Shown piece after piece: positions 1 through 7,195 of a stretch of 13,218 nucleotides of DNA. How positions within the stretch are numbered: position 1 is the stretch's first letter; each line of letters opens with the position of its first letter. The stretch comes from JAMLGJ01 sp047972145 (GTDB lineage Bacteria > Actinomycetota > Acidimicrobiia > Acidimicrobiales > Microtrichaceae): the NCBI GenBank assembly GCA_047972145.1, contig JBKEAI010000128.1, positions 1 to 13,218 on the forward strand, written 5' to 3'. The translations under genes were made by a program, and so were the position numbers. The notes under the pieces were generated by a model. That model saw only the letters and a program-made list of their open reading frames with translations, ran no database searches and had not been told where the DNA came from.

Positions 1-2123
1 CCCAGCAGTCCGCTTCCGCTCAGCGACGGCTGCACGGTTCCCGCGTAGCACCAGTAGTCGACCCCGCCCGATCTGTCGCCACAACCGGGGAGCATGACCG
101 TCACCGGATCGGTGAACGGTCCGACCGGAGTGACCGCCGCACGCACCTCGACGCGATCCGTGAAGCCCGGGAACGGGCTGTAGACCATCACGTACGCGTC
201 GTGTGCTGGGTCCCGTGTGAGCGTGAAGGCCGCGATAGGCGGTAGCGCCGGAGCACCGGAGGTGGTCGACATCATGGCCGCGGCGTCGGGGTTCGACGTC
301 CACGACCCCGCCTGGGTCCACTCCCCTCCGTTCCAGTAGCGCCACGACGACTGCGAGGTCCGGCTGGCGAACGCTACGCGCGCGACGGTGCACGGACGGT
401 TCTCGAAGGGGTCCTGCGGATCGAAGGTCCCGCACTGGTACGCGTACAGCGTGTTGCCGTCGGGGCCGAGCACCGCAGCGCGACCGTAGGGTGTCGCGAC
501 GCCGAACAGCGACGCCGCCGTGATACTGCCCTGGATGCGCTGGTCCACCGGTGGTGCGGTGCGGTCGTAGGTGAGCTCGACGAGAGCCATCCCCATCGGC
601 TTTATGGCCAGATCCCCGCTGCCCAGGCACACCTTGGACATGAACACCAACACGCGTTCGGTGGTGGAACCGAGGGGAACCGAGACGGCCGATTCGGGCC
701 ACAGGGCAGGGTTGGGGTACCCGGGGTCCGCACAGGAGTGCGATGCCTGCACGAAGGTGTACGGCTGGTTGCCCGAAGCGACCGCGTCCCGCGTCACGAC
801 CGGTGTGCCGGCGGATGCCCAGGCGGCGGTGTTGTGCTTGAAGTAGCGCACGTTGCCCACCGCGTCGGTCTCGAAGGTGTCGCCGAAGAACCACATCACC
901 GAACCGTCCCCGAGGGTCACCGACACCCCGGCGTCACGGCTCATGTTGCGCAACGGGTTCCCCGACGGTGGAGCGACCCACACCGGGTCGAGAGCCGCTC
1001 CGCCGGTACCGACCGCGATGGAGCCGGTTACGACGCTGCCGCACACGAACTCGTTGTCACCGCGGACTCCGAAGCCGCCGTCCACGTCCAGGCCGGTAGG
1101 ACACAGGGTGTGCATACCCGGGCCGAGCCCGCTGAGATGCGCGGTGAAGGTCCCACCGGTGACGTCCAACAAGGTGCTGGTCGCGCCGGGCTTGCCGCGA
1201 TCCACCTCCAGGAGAACCCGTAGACCTGCCGCACCATCGGGATCGGTCGCCACCCCGGTGAGGGTCACCGAGTTGGGCCCGGTGGGCACCACCGATGTGA
1301 GGTAACCCTGTGGTCGGCGGTCCTCGGCGGAGTCGGCCACGGTGATCGTGCTGCAACCGAGCAACCGGTCGTGGCCGGGGCCGGTGTTGAACACCGCCAC
1401 GCAGACCTGATGGGTTCCAGGGCTCGCCGGCACCTCGGCGAGGAACCCCGAGTTCGGACGTTGGAACGCAGCGCCGACATCGGGACGCTGACGGTCCGCG
1501 GTCACCCGGGCCGCGAGCGCACCGTCGATGTTCACCACCACGTCGGATGGGGCGGGCGTGTTGGGGTCGAAGGTCCAACCCGAGACCGCGATCCGACGCG
1601 CAGCGGGGGTCACCACCGACTCGAGCACCCCGCGCGGGTTTCCGTCGGAGACCTCGACGTTCTCACACCCGAGCAGTCGGTCGTCACCGACGCCGACGGT
1701 GTTGTCCACCCAGACGCAGATCCCGTGAAGTCCCGGTGACAACGGTCCGTAGGTGTAGTCGAAGCCGTGGTTCGATCCCCTGCCGGGGTACAGCGCCGCC
1801 ACATCGGGACGGGACCGATCCGCGAGCACGTCGTGCACGACCCCCTCTGAACCGACCTTCACGCGCACGGGTGCCGAGGTCTCCGGATCGAGTGCCCACC
1901 CCGCCACCCGGATCCCACCGGCAGCATCGGCGATCACCTCGAGGTTGCCCACCGGTGCGCCACCGGTCGGATCGAACTGGGTGGGTCCCAGGCATGCGGT
2001 GCCCAGCACCGCGACCGCGGCCATGACAGCCGGGATCAACCAGCGCACGGGCCTCCGGGCAACATGCCGTGGGGGGACAGAGGAGCGCGCACCCTGTGCT
2101 GGTCTCGGCATGGCGATCGACAT
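1..2123 (-). CDS. Putative secreted lipoprotein with three Cys-paired repeats and a C-terminal DUF4185-like beta-propeller (3' end outside window)
   Basis: Reading the minus strand from ATG 2123 gives 707 codons without a stop to the window edge, so the C-terminus is missing. A GGAGGAA Shine-Dalgarno (2127-2133) lies just upstream and decides this start over the Met at codon 5. The N-terminus has an Arg-rich stretch (residues 13-27), a hydrophobic segment (28-43) and a lipobox-like LGTAC with Cys44; Gly at -3 is atypical. Three repeats follow: about 58-157, 165-263 and a diverged one at 271-368. The first two share a GW..DP.T motif, RPDV and a C-terminal LLGC. All three keep a Cys pair (136/153, 241/257, 341/361), suggesting one disulfide each. 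Repeats of this style are common in secreted actinobacterial proteins. From about 395, LGDGSVMWFFGDT, TPYGR and LYAYQ resemble DUF4185 propellers, which are glycosidase-like; that family call is from memory. Substrate unknown. It lies 153 nt downstream of purL and is probably transcribed separately. Confidence 0.85.
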   Translation of the reverse strand, partial: MSIAMPRPAQGARSSVPPRHVARRPVRWLIPAVMAAVAVLGTACLGPTQFDPTGGAPVGNLEVIADAAGGIRVAGWALDPETSAPVRVKVGSEGVVHDVLADRSRPDVAALYPGRGSNHGFDYTYGPLSPGLHGICVWVDNTVGVGDDRLLGCENVEVSDGNPRGVLESVVTPAARRIAVSGWTFDPNTPAPSDVVVNIDGALAARVTADRQRPDVGAAFQRPNSGFLAEVPASPGTHQVCVAVFNTGPGHDRLLGCSTITVADSAEDRRPQGYLTSVVPTGPNSVTLTGVATDPDGAAGLRVLLEVDRGKPGATSTLLDVTGGTFTAHLSGLGPGMHTLCPTGLDVDGGFGVRGDNEFVCGSVVTGSIAVGTGGAALDPVWVAPPSGNPLRNMSRDAGVSVTLGDGSVMWFFGDTFETDAVGNVRYFKHNTAAWASAGTPVVTRDAVASGNQPYTFVQASHSCADPGYPNPALWPESAVSVPLGSTTERVLVFMSKVCLGSGDLAIKPMGMALVELTYDRTAPPVDQRIQGSITAASLFGVATPYGRAAVLGPDGNTLYAYQCGTFDPQDPFENRPCTVARVAFASRTSQSSWRYWNGGEWTQAGSWTSNPDAAAMMSTTSGAPALPPIAAFTLTRDPAHDAYVMVYSPFPGFTDRVEVRAAVTPVGPFTDPVTVMLPGCGDRSGGVDYWCYAGTVQPSLSGSGLL

Positions 2124-2276
2124 GTGTTCCTCCACGGGAGCACCCCGCTGCGCTGGGACCGCTCCCCCCAGCACCCGGAGCCACCGAGCACGCTTCGCAA
2201 TCGTACCGATCGTCGGAGCGACGATGCGAGCGGGCCGACCGGAATCGGTGACGTTCGACACGTCGGCTCACCGGAG
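2124..2276 (-). other. Spacer between purL and the lipoprotein gene, with a small inverted repeat and a possible -10
   Basis: This 153-nt gap has no ORF I believe. Positions 2210-2224 form a perfect inverted repeat (TCGTCG, 3-nt loop, CGACGA). On the minus strand a TACGAT hexamer (about 2202-2207) fits the actinobacterial -10 consensus TANNNT, but no convincing -35 is visible. The region may carry the lipoprotein promoter. I see no T-tailed terminator for purL. Confidence 0.25.
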
Positions 2277-4607
2277 TCAGCCCTGGGTGGTTCCACCCTC
2301 CAGGGCGTCGGGCAGCACCGATACCCAGCCCGAGGTGACCTCTTCGACGCTGAGCTCCAGCAGTCCGTCGACGGTCAGGTGTTCACCACCGGCGACTCCC
2401 AACCTGGTCGCCCCCACCCCACGACCGTCGAGGAGCTCAAGGACCTCCGCGGAACGGTCGGGGTCGATGGCGAGCACCGCCCGTCCCGGCATCTCGGCGA
2501 ACAGCTCCCGATGGTCACCGATGACTTCGAGGGTCGCTCCGACCCCGCTCATGGCGACCATCTCCGCCACCGCCAGACCGATGCCACCGCCCGAGACGTC
2601 GTGGGCTCCCAGCACCGCCCCTCGATCAACCTCCAGACCGTTGACGAGGTCCCGCACGGCATCCGCGGCCGCTGACACCTCGACCATCGTGGCGGCGGCC
2701 AGCCGGCCGGTACCCCGGTGACCCTTGCCGGCCGCCCAACGCGAACCCGCCAGCAGGTCTCCACCTTCGACGTGGGGCCCGACCAGCACGATCACCGCCC
2801 CGTCCACGAGCACGGGTGCCGCTGGCCTCGCCACCAGTTCGTCGAGGACTCCGAGCATCCCGATCACCGGTGTGGGGTCGATGTCGGCACCACGCGACTC
2901 GTTGTAGAGGCTCACGTTCCCGCCGACGCACGGGATCCCGAAGGCCTCGAGCGCTTCGGTGAAACCGTCGACCGCCTCCGAGAGCTGCCACATGACCTCG
3001 GGATGTTCAGGGTTGCCGAAGTTGAGGCAGTTGACCATCGCCAGAGGCCGGGCTCCGACGACCGCTAGGTTCATCACCGATTCGACCACCGTGAGCGCGG
3101 CGCCGGTCCGTGGATCCACCGCACACCAGAGGTGGTTGCCGTCGGTGGTCATCGCCAGGGCACGCCCGGTGTCCGCTCCTGTACCTGGGTGCTTCAGCCG
3201 CAGCACCGATGCGTCCGCACCCGGCGGGGTGACGGTGTTGAGGAACAGCATGTGGTCGTACTGGGACCACACCCAGGACGTGTCGGCCAGCATCGCCATC
3301 AGATCGGCGCCAGGGTCGTCGCACACCAGCGCATCCGGGGACTCGGAGCGCCTGGTCGCGAGGTCGGCCGGCTCGGCCAGGGGCCGGTCGTACAGAGGCG
3401 CCTCGTCCTCGAGGCTGCGCGCCGGGACGTCCGCCAGCACCTCGGGCTCGGCACCGGCCACGTCAGCACCAGCCAGGTCAGCACCGGCCACGTCAGCACC
3501 GGCCACGTCAGTGCCGTCGCTGTCGAGCACCCGCAGCCTCCCGGTGTCGGTGACCTTGCCGATCACCGTGGCGCGCACCTCCCAACGCGCTGCGATCTCC
3601 AGCACCTCCGCGAGACGGCCGGGTTCCACGATCGCCAGCATGCGTTCCTGGGACTCCGAGGTCATGATCTCGAAGGGCTCCATGTGGGGCTCCCGGGTGG
3701 GTACCGCCCTCACGTAGACATCCATGCCCGAACCGCCCTTTGCTGCGGTCTCCGCTGTGGCACAGGTGATGCCGGCCCCGCCGAGGTCCTGCACGCCGAC
3801 CGCCAGATCGCGTTCCAGTAGCTCGAGGCACGCCTCGATCAGGCGCTTCTCCTCGAAGGGGTCCCCCACCTGCACGCTCGGGCGCTTCTGAGCGTCGGCC
3901 TCCGCGTCGGAGAACCCCGCAGAGGCGAGGACCGACACGCCTCCGATGCCGTCTCGTCCGGTGCTCGACCCGAGGAGGACGGCCAGGTTGCCAGGGCCCT
4001 CGGCGCGCCCGAGCACCAGCCGTTCGGCAGGCATCAAACCCATGCACAGGACGTTGACCAGCGGGTTGTCCGCGTACGTCTCGTCGAACACTGTCTCCCC
4101 GCCGACGGTGGGCACACCGACCGAGTTCCCGTAGCCCGACACGCCCGACACCACACCCTCGGCGATCCAGCGCGAACGGGGGTCATCGAGCGGGCCGAAG
4201 CGCAGCGGGTCCATCACCGCGACGGGGCGCGCACCCATCGAGAAGATGTCCCGCAGGATCCCACCCACACCCGTGGCCGCACCCTGGTACGGCTCGATAG
4301 CCGAAGGATGGTTGTGGCTCTCGATGCGGATCGCAGCCGCGATCCCGTCACCTACGTCGAGTACCCCCGCCCCCTCGCCGGGGCCGACCAGCACGTGCTC
4401 GCCCTTGCTGGGGAGTCGTCGAAGGTGGATGCGTGAGCTCTTGTAGGAACAGTGCTCGGACCACATGACCGAGTACATCGCCAGTTCGAGGTGGTTGGGA
4501 TCACGCCCGAGGGTCGAGCGGATATCGCCGAACTCGTCGTCGGTCAGACCCAGGGCCCGGTGGGTCTGTTCAGCGTCGGTATCACCCAGCGCGCTATCGC
4601 TCGACAT
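2277..4607 (-). CDS. purL: Phosphoribosylformylglycinamidine (FGAM) synthase, large subunit PurL (small type)
   Basis: Converts FGAR, glutamine-derived ammonia and ATP to FGAM, the fourth step of IMP synthesis, in a cytosolic complex with PurS and PurQ. From ATG 4607 it is 776 residues, slightly longer than usual for the small PurL form, and it lacks fused PurS and glutaminase domains. Visible family motifs are WSEHCSYKSS (49-58), IRIESHNHPSAIEPYQGAATG (93-113, active-site loop), GVQDLGGAGI (271-280) and, in the second half, GAHDVSGGGIGLAVAEM (667-683). The frame extends to a GTG at 4655, but those 16 codons are Arg/Cys-rich and unlike the family; ATG 4607 has GAGG just upstream. Residues 367-386 are a fourfold pentapeptide repeat in the linker between the two halves. 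The gene is separated from purQ by an opposite-strand gene, so it probably has its own promoter in the 158-nt divergent gap. Confidence 0.97.
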   Translation of the reverse strand: MSSDSALGDTDAEQTHRALGLTDDEFGDIRSTLGRDPNHLELAMYSVMWSEHCSYKSSRIHLRRLPSKGEHVLVGPGEGAGVLDVGDGIAAAIRIESHNHPSAIEPYQGAATGVGGILRDIFSMGARPVAVMDPLRFGPLDDPRSRWIAEGVVSGVSGYGNSVGVPTVGGETVFDETYADNPLVNVLCMGLMPAERLVLGRAEGPGNLAVLLGSSTGRDGIGGVSVLASAGFSDAEADAQKRPSVQVGDPFEEKRLIEACLELLERDLAVGVQDLGGAGITCATAETAAKGGSGMDVYVRAVPTREPHMEPFEIMTSESQERMLAIVEPGRLAEVLEIAARWEVRATVIGKVTDTGRLRVLDSDGTDVAGADVAGADLAGADVAGAEPEVLADVPARSLEDEAPLYDRPLAEPADLATRRSESPDALVCDDPGADLMAMLADTSWVWSQYDHMLFLNTVTPPGADASVLRLKHPGTGADTGRALAMTTDGNHLWCAVDPRTGAALTVVESVMNLAVVGARPLAMVNCLNFGNPEHPEVMWQLSEAVDGFTEALEAFGIPCVGGNVSLYNESRGADIDPTPVIGMLGVLDELVARPAAPVLVDGAVIVLVGPHVEGGDLLAGSRWAAGKGHRGTGRLAAATMVEVSAAADAVRDLVNGLEVDRGAVLGAHDVSGGGIGLAVAEMVAMSGVGATLEVIGDHRELFAEMPGRAVLAIDPDRSAEVLELLDGRGVGATRLGVAGGEHLTVDGLLELSVEEVTSGWVSVLPDALEGGTTQG
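3451..3510. repeat. 15-nt x 4 in-frame tandem repeat inside purL
   Basis: Four adjacent copies of gcaccggccacgtca (plus strand) cover 3451-3510; copies 1, 3 and 4 are identical and copy 2 differs at two bases. On the coding strand they encode D-(V/L)-A-G-A four times (PurL residues 367-386). The array lies between ...RLRVLDSDGT and ...LADVPARSLEDEAPLYDRP, where other PurL proteins normally have only a short hairpin. The near identity of copies at the DNA level points to recent slippage expansion. Confidence 0.95.
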
Positions 4608-4615
4608 GGACCTCG

Positions 4616-4621
4616 AACATA
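4616..4621 (-). promoter_or_regulatory. Possible -10 element of purL (near-leaderless)
   Basis: The minus strand reads TATGTT, matching TANNNT, ending 8 nt before the purL ATG at 4607. If it is used, transcription would begin within a few bases of the start codon. No good -35 is seen at 16-18 nt. The hexamer also contains the ATG of a short out-of-frame ORF, so this is a weak call. Confidence 0.28.
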
Positions 4622-4713
4622 GCCGTTGACCCAGAAGTCGCCGACAACAACCCACTCAACAAACATGATCCACCCAGTCCACAACAAGAAGGCCCACGCC
4701 CAACAGCAAGGGT

Positions 4714-4758
4714 ACCGGCAGCCGGTTCTTGATTTACCGCTAATGGATGGTGTAGCAA
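4714..4758 (+). promoter_or_regulatory. Candidate promoter of the 4766 gene with an upstream palindrome
   Basis: A TTGATT hexamer (4729-4734) is followed after 18 nt by TAGCAA (4753-4758), which sits 7 nt before ATG 4766. With no clear Shine-Dalgarno at normal spacing, this geometry suggests a leaderless mRNA, a common arrangement in Actinobacteria. Immediately upstream is a perfect palindrome, ACCGGC-A-GCCGGT (4714-4726), which could be an operator in the divergent purL/4766 spacer. The -10 is one base off the TANNNT consensus. Confidence 0.35.
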
Positions 4759-4765
4759 TTCCTAT

Positions 4766-5164
4766 ATGGCTAAGAGAAAAGTCACTGATGCGCACAAGAA
4801 GGCAATGGCTCAGGGCCGCACAGAGAGCCGGGTGGTCAAGGAATACCTGGAAGCTCTGGACCGGAACCGTCCACGCCGCGGACGTAAGCGCACCCCCGAC
4901 AGCATCAACAAGCGACTGGCTGCCATTGAGTCAGAACTACCCGATGCAGATCCACTGAAGAAGGTGTCGCTGATCCAGGAGCGCATGGACCTCGCCACCG
5001 AGCTCGAAACGTTGTCTGAGTCCGACGACATCTCAGCTACAGAAGCAGCCTTTGTGAAGGTTGCGAAGGACTACAGCGAGCGCAAGGGAATCACGTGGGC
5101 GGCTTGGCGTGAAGCCGGTGTCGGCGCTCCGATACTCAAGGCCGCCGGAGTCCCCAGGAGCTGA
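4766..5164 (+). CDS. Small basic protein of unknown function, probably conserved in Actinobacteria
   Basis: ATG 4766 opens a 132-residue protein with no signal peptide, membrane segment or Cys. The N-terminal 45 residues are strongly basic (KRK, RRGRKR). Residues 47-85 form a charged, heptad-like helix (KRLAAIESEL ... QERMDLATELETL) that could be a coiled coil. The C-terminus (97-132) contains YSERKGITWAAWREAGV followed by LKAAGV, which I remember from uncharacterised actinobacterial proteins. Basic ends plus a coiled coil would suit nucleic-acid binding, but this is inference. It lies head-to-head with purL and tail-to-tail with purQ, breaking the usual purS-purQ-purL order. Its codon use is visibly less GC-rich than its neighbours (many AAG, GAA, GAG, TTG codons and an AT-rich 5' region), so it may be a later insertion. 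No enzymatic function can be assigned. Confidence 0.85.
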   Translation: MAKRKVTDAHKKAMAQGRTESRVVKEYLEALDRNRPRRGRKRTPDSINKRLAAIESELPDADPLKKVSLIQERMDLATELETLSESDDISATEAAFVKVAKDYSERKGITWAAWREAGVGAPILKAAGVPRS

Positions 5165-5180
5165 GCCCGGCACCGGGGCT
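5164..5180. terminator. GC-rich hairpin between convergent genes
   Basis: AGCCC...GGGCT form the outer stem, and GG/CC with a bulged G the inner stem. The hairpin occupies the 14-nt gap between the stop codons of the 4766 gene and purQ and overlaps both ends. There is no T-tract on either strand, so it would be an atypical bidirectional terminator. Confidence 0.3.
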
Positions 5181-5853
5181 AGGCAGCTGCGGCGGCCAGG
5201 CCCAATACCGAGCGCATCAGGACGATCCCGTCGGTGGATCCCAACAGTTCGTTGCAGGCCCGCTCCGGGTGGGGCATGAGGCCCACGACGTTGCGACCTT
5301 CGCTGCATATACCGGCGATGTTGTCGACCGAACCATTCGGATTTTCGACGTACCTCAACACAACTCGATCCTGTTCCCTGAGGTCCTTCAGGGTCTCTTC
5401 AGAGCAGGTGTAGTTACCTTCGAAGTGGTTGATCGGCACCCGGAGCTCGTCGCCGACTGAACACAACTCAGTGAGTGGTGAGTTGGTCGACTCCACCCTC
5501 AATCGCGCTGTATCGCACCTGAATCTGAGGCCGGAGTTCTTCTGGAGGGCACCTGGCAGCAGGTGGGATTCACACAGAACCTGGAAGCCGTTGCACACCC
5601 CGATGACCGGGCCACCTCCTTGTGCGAAATCGGCTACCGCGGACATCACAGGGGAGAACCGCGCGATCGCCCCCGGACGCAGATAGTCCCCGTGGGCGAA
5701 ACCACCGGCGATGAACACAGCGTCGGCTCCACCCAAGGAGTCCTGATCGTGGAAGACGACCTTCGCCGTTCCGCCAAGTGCCTCGACTGCTTCCACCACG
5801 TCGAGCTCGCAGTTGGTTCCCGGAAAGCACACGACCGCAACATCGGTGGCCAT
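5179..5853 (-). CDS. purQ: FGAM synthase glutaminase subunit PurQ
   Basis: Class I glutamine amidotransferase that hydrolyses glutamine and channels ammonia to PurL. The 224 residues match the family length. The glutaminase triad is visible: nucleophile Cys87 in GVCNGFQVL, and His195 and Glu197 in MPHPER. FPGTNCELD near the N-terminus (10-18) and IAGGFAHGDYLRPGAIA (48-64) are typical of PurQ. ATG 5853 is chosen because its product begins exactly at the family N-terminus and because the ATG shares a base with the purS stop (TGATG), with GAGGCGG upstream. The longer frame to 5922 merely runs back through purS. Tight overlap implies translational coupling with purS and matched subunit amounts. 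Confidence 0.97.
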   Translation of the reverse strand: MATDVAVVCFPGTNCELDVVEAVEALGGTAKVVFHDQDSLGGADAVFIAGGFAHGDYLRPGAIARFSPVMSAVADFAQGGGPVIGVCNGFQVLCESHLLPGALQKNSGLRFRCDTARLRVESTNSPLTELCSVGDELRVPINHFEGNYTCSEETLKDLREQDRVVLRYVENPNGSVDNIAGICSEGRNVVGLMPHPERACNELLGSTDGIVLMRSVLGLAAAAA

Positions 5854-6110
5854 CACGAAACCGCCTCGTTGAGGGTCACGCTCGTCTCCTCGATCACAGG
5901 GTTCGACAGGAACCGCTCGCACAAATCCTCGAGTTCGGAGCGTGCGGTCGCCTCGTCGTCGCTATCGAGGGTGAAGCGGATCGACTTGCCCACCCCGACA
6001 CCGGAGACCCCGTCGAAGCCGAGTGCCGGCAGCGCCCGTTCGATCGTCGCGCCCTGCGGGTCGGCGATACCCGGGCGCAGTCTCACCTCAACCACCACGT
6101 CGAAGGTCAT
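5853..6110 (-). CDS. purS: FGAM synthase subunit PurS
   Basis: Small structural subunit (85 residues) that bridges PurQ and PurL in the split bacterial FGAM synthase. The start MTFDVVVEVRLRPGIADPQG, the central GVSGVGVGKSIRF and the final ERFLSNPVIEE are characteristic, and the length is normal. ATG 6110 has only a weak purine-rich stretch (GAGTGAG) upstream. The gene is 167 nt downstream of purC, across a tandem-hairpin spacer, and overlaps purQ by one base. Confidence 0.95.
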   Translation of the reverse strand: MTFDVVVEVRLRPGIADPQGATIERALPALGFDGVSGVGVGKSIRFTLDSDDEATARSELEDLCERFLSNPVIEETSVTLNEAVS

Positions 6111-6196
6111 CGACTCACTCTGTCACACCGCCGACCCGGGCCCTGACCCATCGGAACCATCGAACGCTCCGGACCCCTCGACGGGCAGTGACCATG

Positions 6197-6284
6197 GCGT
6201 GCCAACGCCGGGTACGAGGCGTGCCAACGCCGGGTACGAGGCGTGCCAACGCCGGGTACGAGGCGTGCCAACGCCGATCACGAG
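6197..6284. repeat. 22-nt x 4 tandem hairpin repeat between purC and purS
   Basis: Four contiguous 22-nt units occupy 6197-6218, 6219-6240, 6241-6262 and 6263-6284. The first three are identical; the last differs at a few bases and carries the purC stop codon (6278-6280). Each unit contains GGCGT-GCCA-ACGCC when read with the preceding G, a 5-bp GC stem with a 4-nt loop, so the transcript between purC and purS would hold four consecutive identical hairpins. The remaining part of the spacer (6111-6196) shows no feature I can name. Confidence 0.93.
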
Positions 6285-7195
6285 TCCGGCCAGGCATCGA
6301 GGTCCCGGCCACATATGCGTTCATAGGCCTGCCGGTAGCGGACCGCCGTGGCACCGAGCACCTCCGGGGGCAGGGCGGGCGGGGGCGGGGACTTGTCCCA
6401 GCTCAGCCCATCGAGGTGATCGCGCACCGGCTGCTTGTCGTAGCCGTGAGGTGTCGACCCCGGTGACCAGTCCGCCGCCGCCCAGAAGCGGGATGAGTCC
6501 GGGGTGAGCACCTCGTCGCACAACAACAACTCTTCGGTGCCGTCCGCGGTGGTCGCGGTCCCGAACTCGAACTTGGTGTCCGCCAGGATGAAACCTGCGG
6601 CCTCCGCTGCCAGGGACGCCCGTGCGAACACCTCGAGGCTCACCTCGCGGAGTCGCTCCGCCATCTCGGCACCCACCATCGCGACCGCGGTGTCGAAGTC
6701 GATGTTCTCGTCGTGGTCCCCCACTGTGGCCTTGGTGGAGGGGGTGAACATCGGCTCGGGCAACCTGGCCGCCTCCACCAGGCCGGGGGGTGCCGGCATC
6801 CCGTGGATGGTGCCGGTGCGTGAATACTCCTTCCACGCGGATCCCGCCACGTAGCCGCGCACGATGCACTCGACCGGCAGCATCGTTGCACGGCGGGTGA
6901 TCATCAGCCTGCCTGCCAACTCCGGGCGCCGGACCGACTCGGGAAGGTCGTCGAGCTCGGTGGACAGCAGGTGGTTCGACACCACATCGCAGAGATGTCC
7001 GAACCAGTACGCAGACATGGCGGTGAGCACGCGTCCCTTGTCGGGCACCGACTCAGCCATCACCACGTCGAACGCGCTCAGACGGTCGCTCGCGACCATC
7101 AACATGCGGCCATCGCCGAGATCCCACAGGTCCCGGACCTTTCCGCTGTGGACATGCGCCAGGGGAAGGTCGGGCACCGTCCCCAGGGTGCTCAC
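6278..7195 (-). CDS. purC: Phosphoribosylaminoimidazole-succinocarboxamide (SAICAR) synthase
   Basis: Joins CAIR and aspartate using ATP to form SAICAR. The 305 residues match the roughly 300-residue bacterial form. The N-terminal nucleotide-binding segment SGKVRDLWDLGDGRMLMVASDRLSAFD (17-43) is intact, as are both family signatures: LPVECIVRGYVAGSAWKEY (106-124) and LADTKFEFG (204-212). TPSTKATVGDHDENI lies at 151-165. Translation starts at GTG 7195, overlapping the purB stop as GTGA, so purB and purC are coupled. The last codons and the stop lie in the first unit (in transcription order) of a 22-nt repeat array, so the C-terminal ...AWPDS may have been reshaped by the duplication. Confidence 0.97.
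   Translation of the reverse strand: MSTLGTVPDLPLAHVHSGKVRDLWDLGDGRMLMVASDRLSAFDVVMAESVPDKGRVLTAMSAYWFGHLCDVVSNHLLSTELDDLPESVRRPELAGRLMITRRATMLPVECIVRGYVAGSAWKEYSRTGTIHGMPAPPGLVEAARLPEPMFTPSTKATVGDHDENIDFDTAVAMVGAEMAERLREVSLEVFARASLAAEAAGFILADTKFEFGTATTADGTEELLLCDEVLTPDSSRFWAAADWSPGSTPHGYDKQPVRDHLDGLSWDKSPPPPALPPEVLGATAVRYRQAYERICGRDLDAWPDS

Noticed and set aside
1684..2271. 195-residue minus-strand ORF overlapping the lipoprotein start
   Set aside because: It is Arg/Gly-rich shadow sequence; the overlapping frame from 2123 has a ribosome binding site, signal sequence and repeats.
4594..4620. 8-codon ORF from ATG 4620 overlapping the purL start as a regulatory peptide
   Set aside because: Its ATG lies in the putative -10 element, and a single short overlapping frame in GC-rich DNA is expected by chance.
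4608..4655. GTG 4655 as the purL start (792 residues)
   Set aside because: The extra 16 residues are Arg/Cys-rich and unlike PurL; ATG 4607 has an upstream GAGG and gives the expected N-terminus.
4608..4765. Purine riboswitch or PurR-type box upstream of purL or other pur genes
   Set aside because: I saw no sequence matching the conserved purine riboswitch core or a known PurBox in any of the leaders.
5854..5922. Longer purQ starting at GTG 5922
   Set aside because: The extension is purS read in another frame; the family N-terminus begins at 5853.
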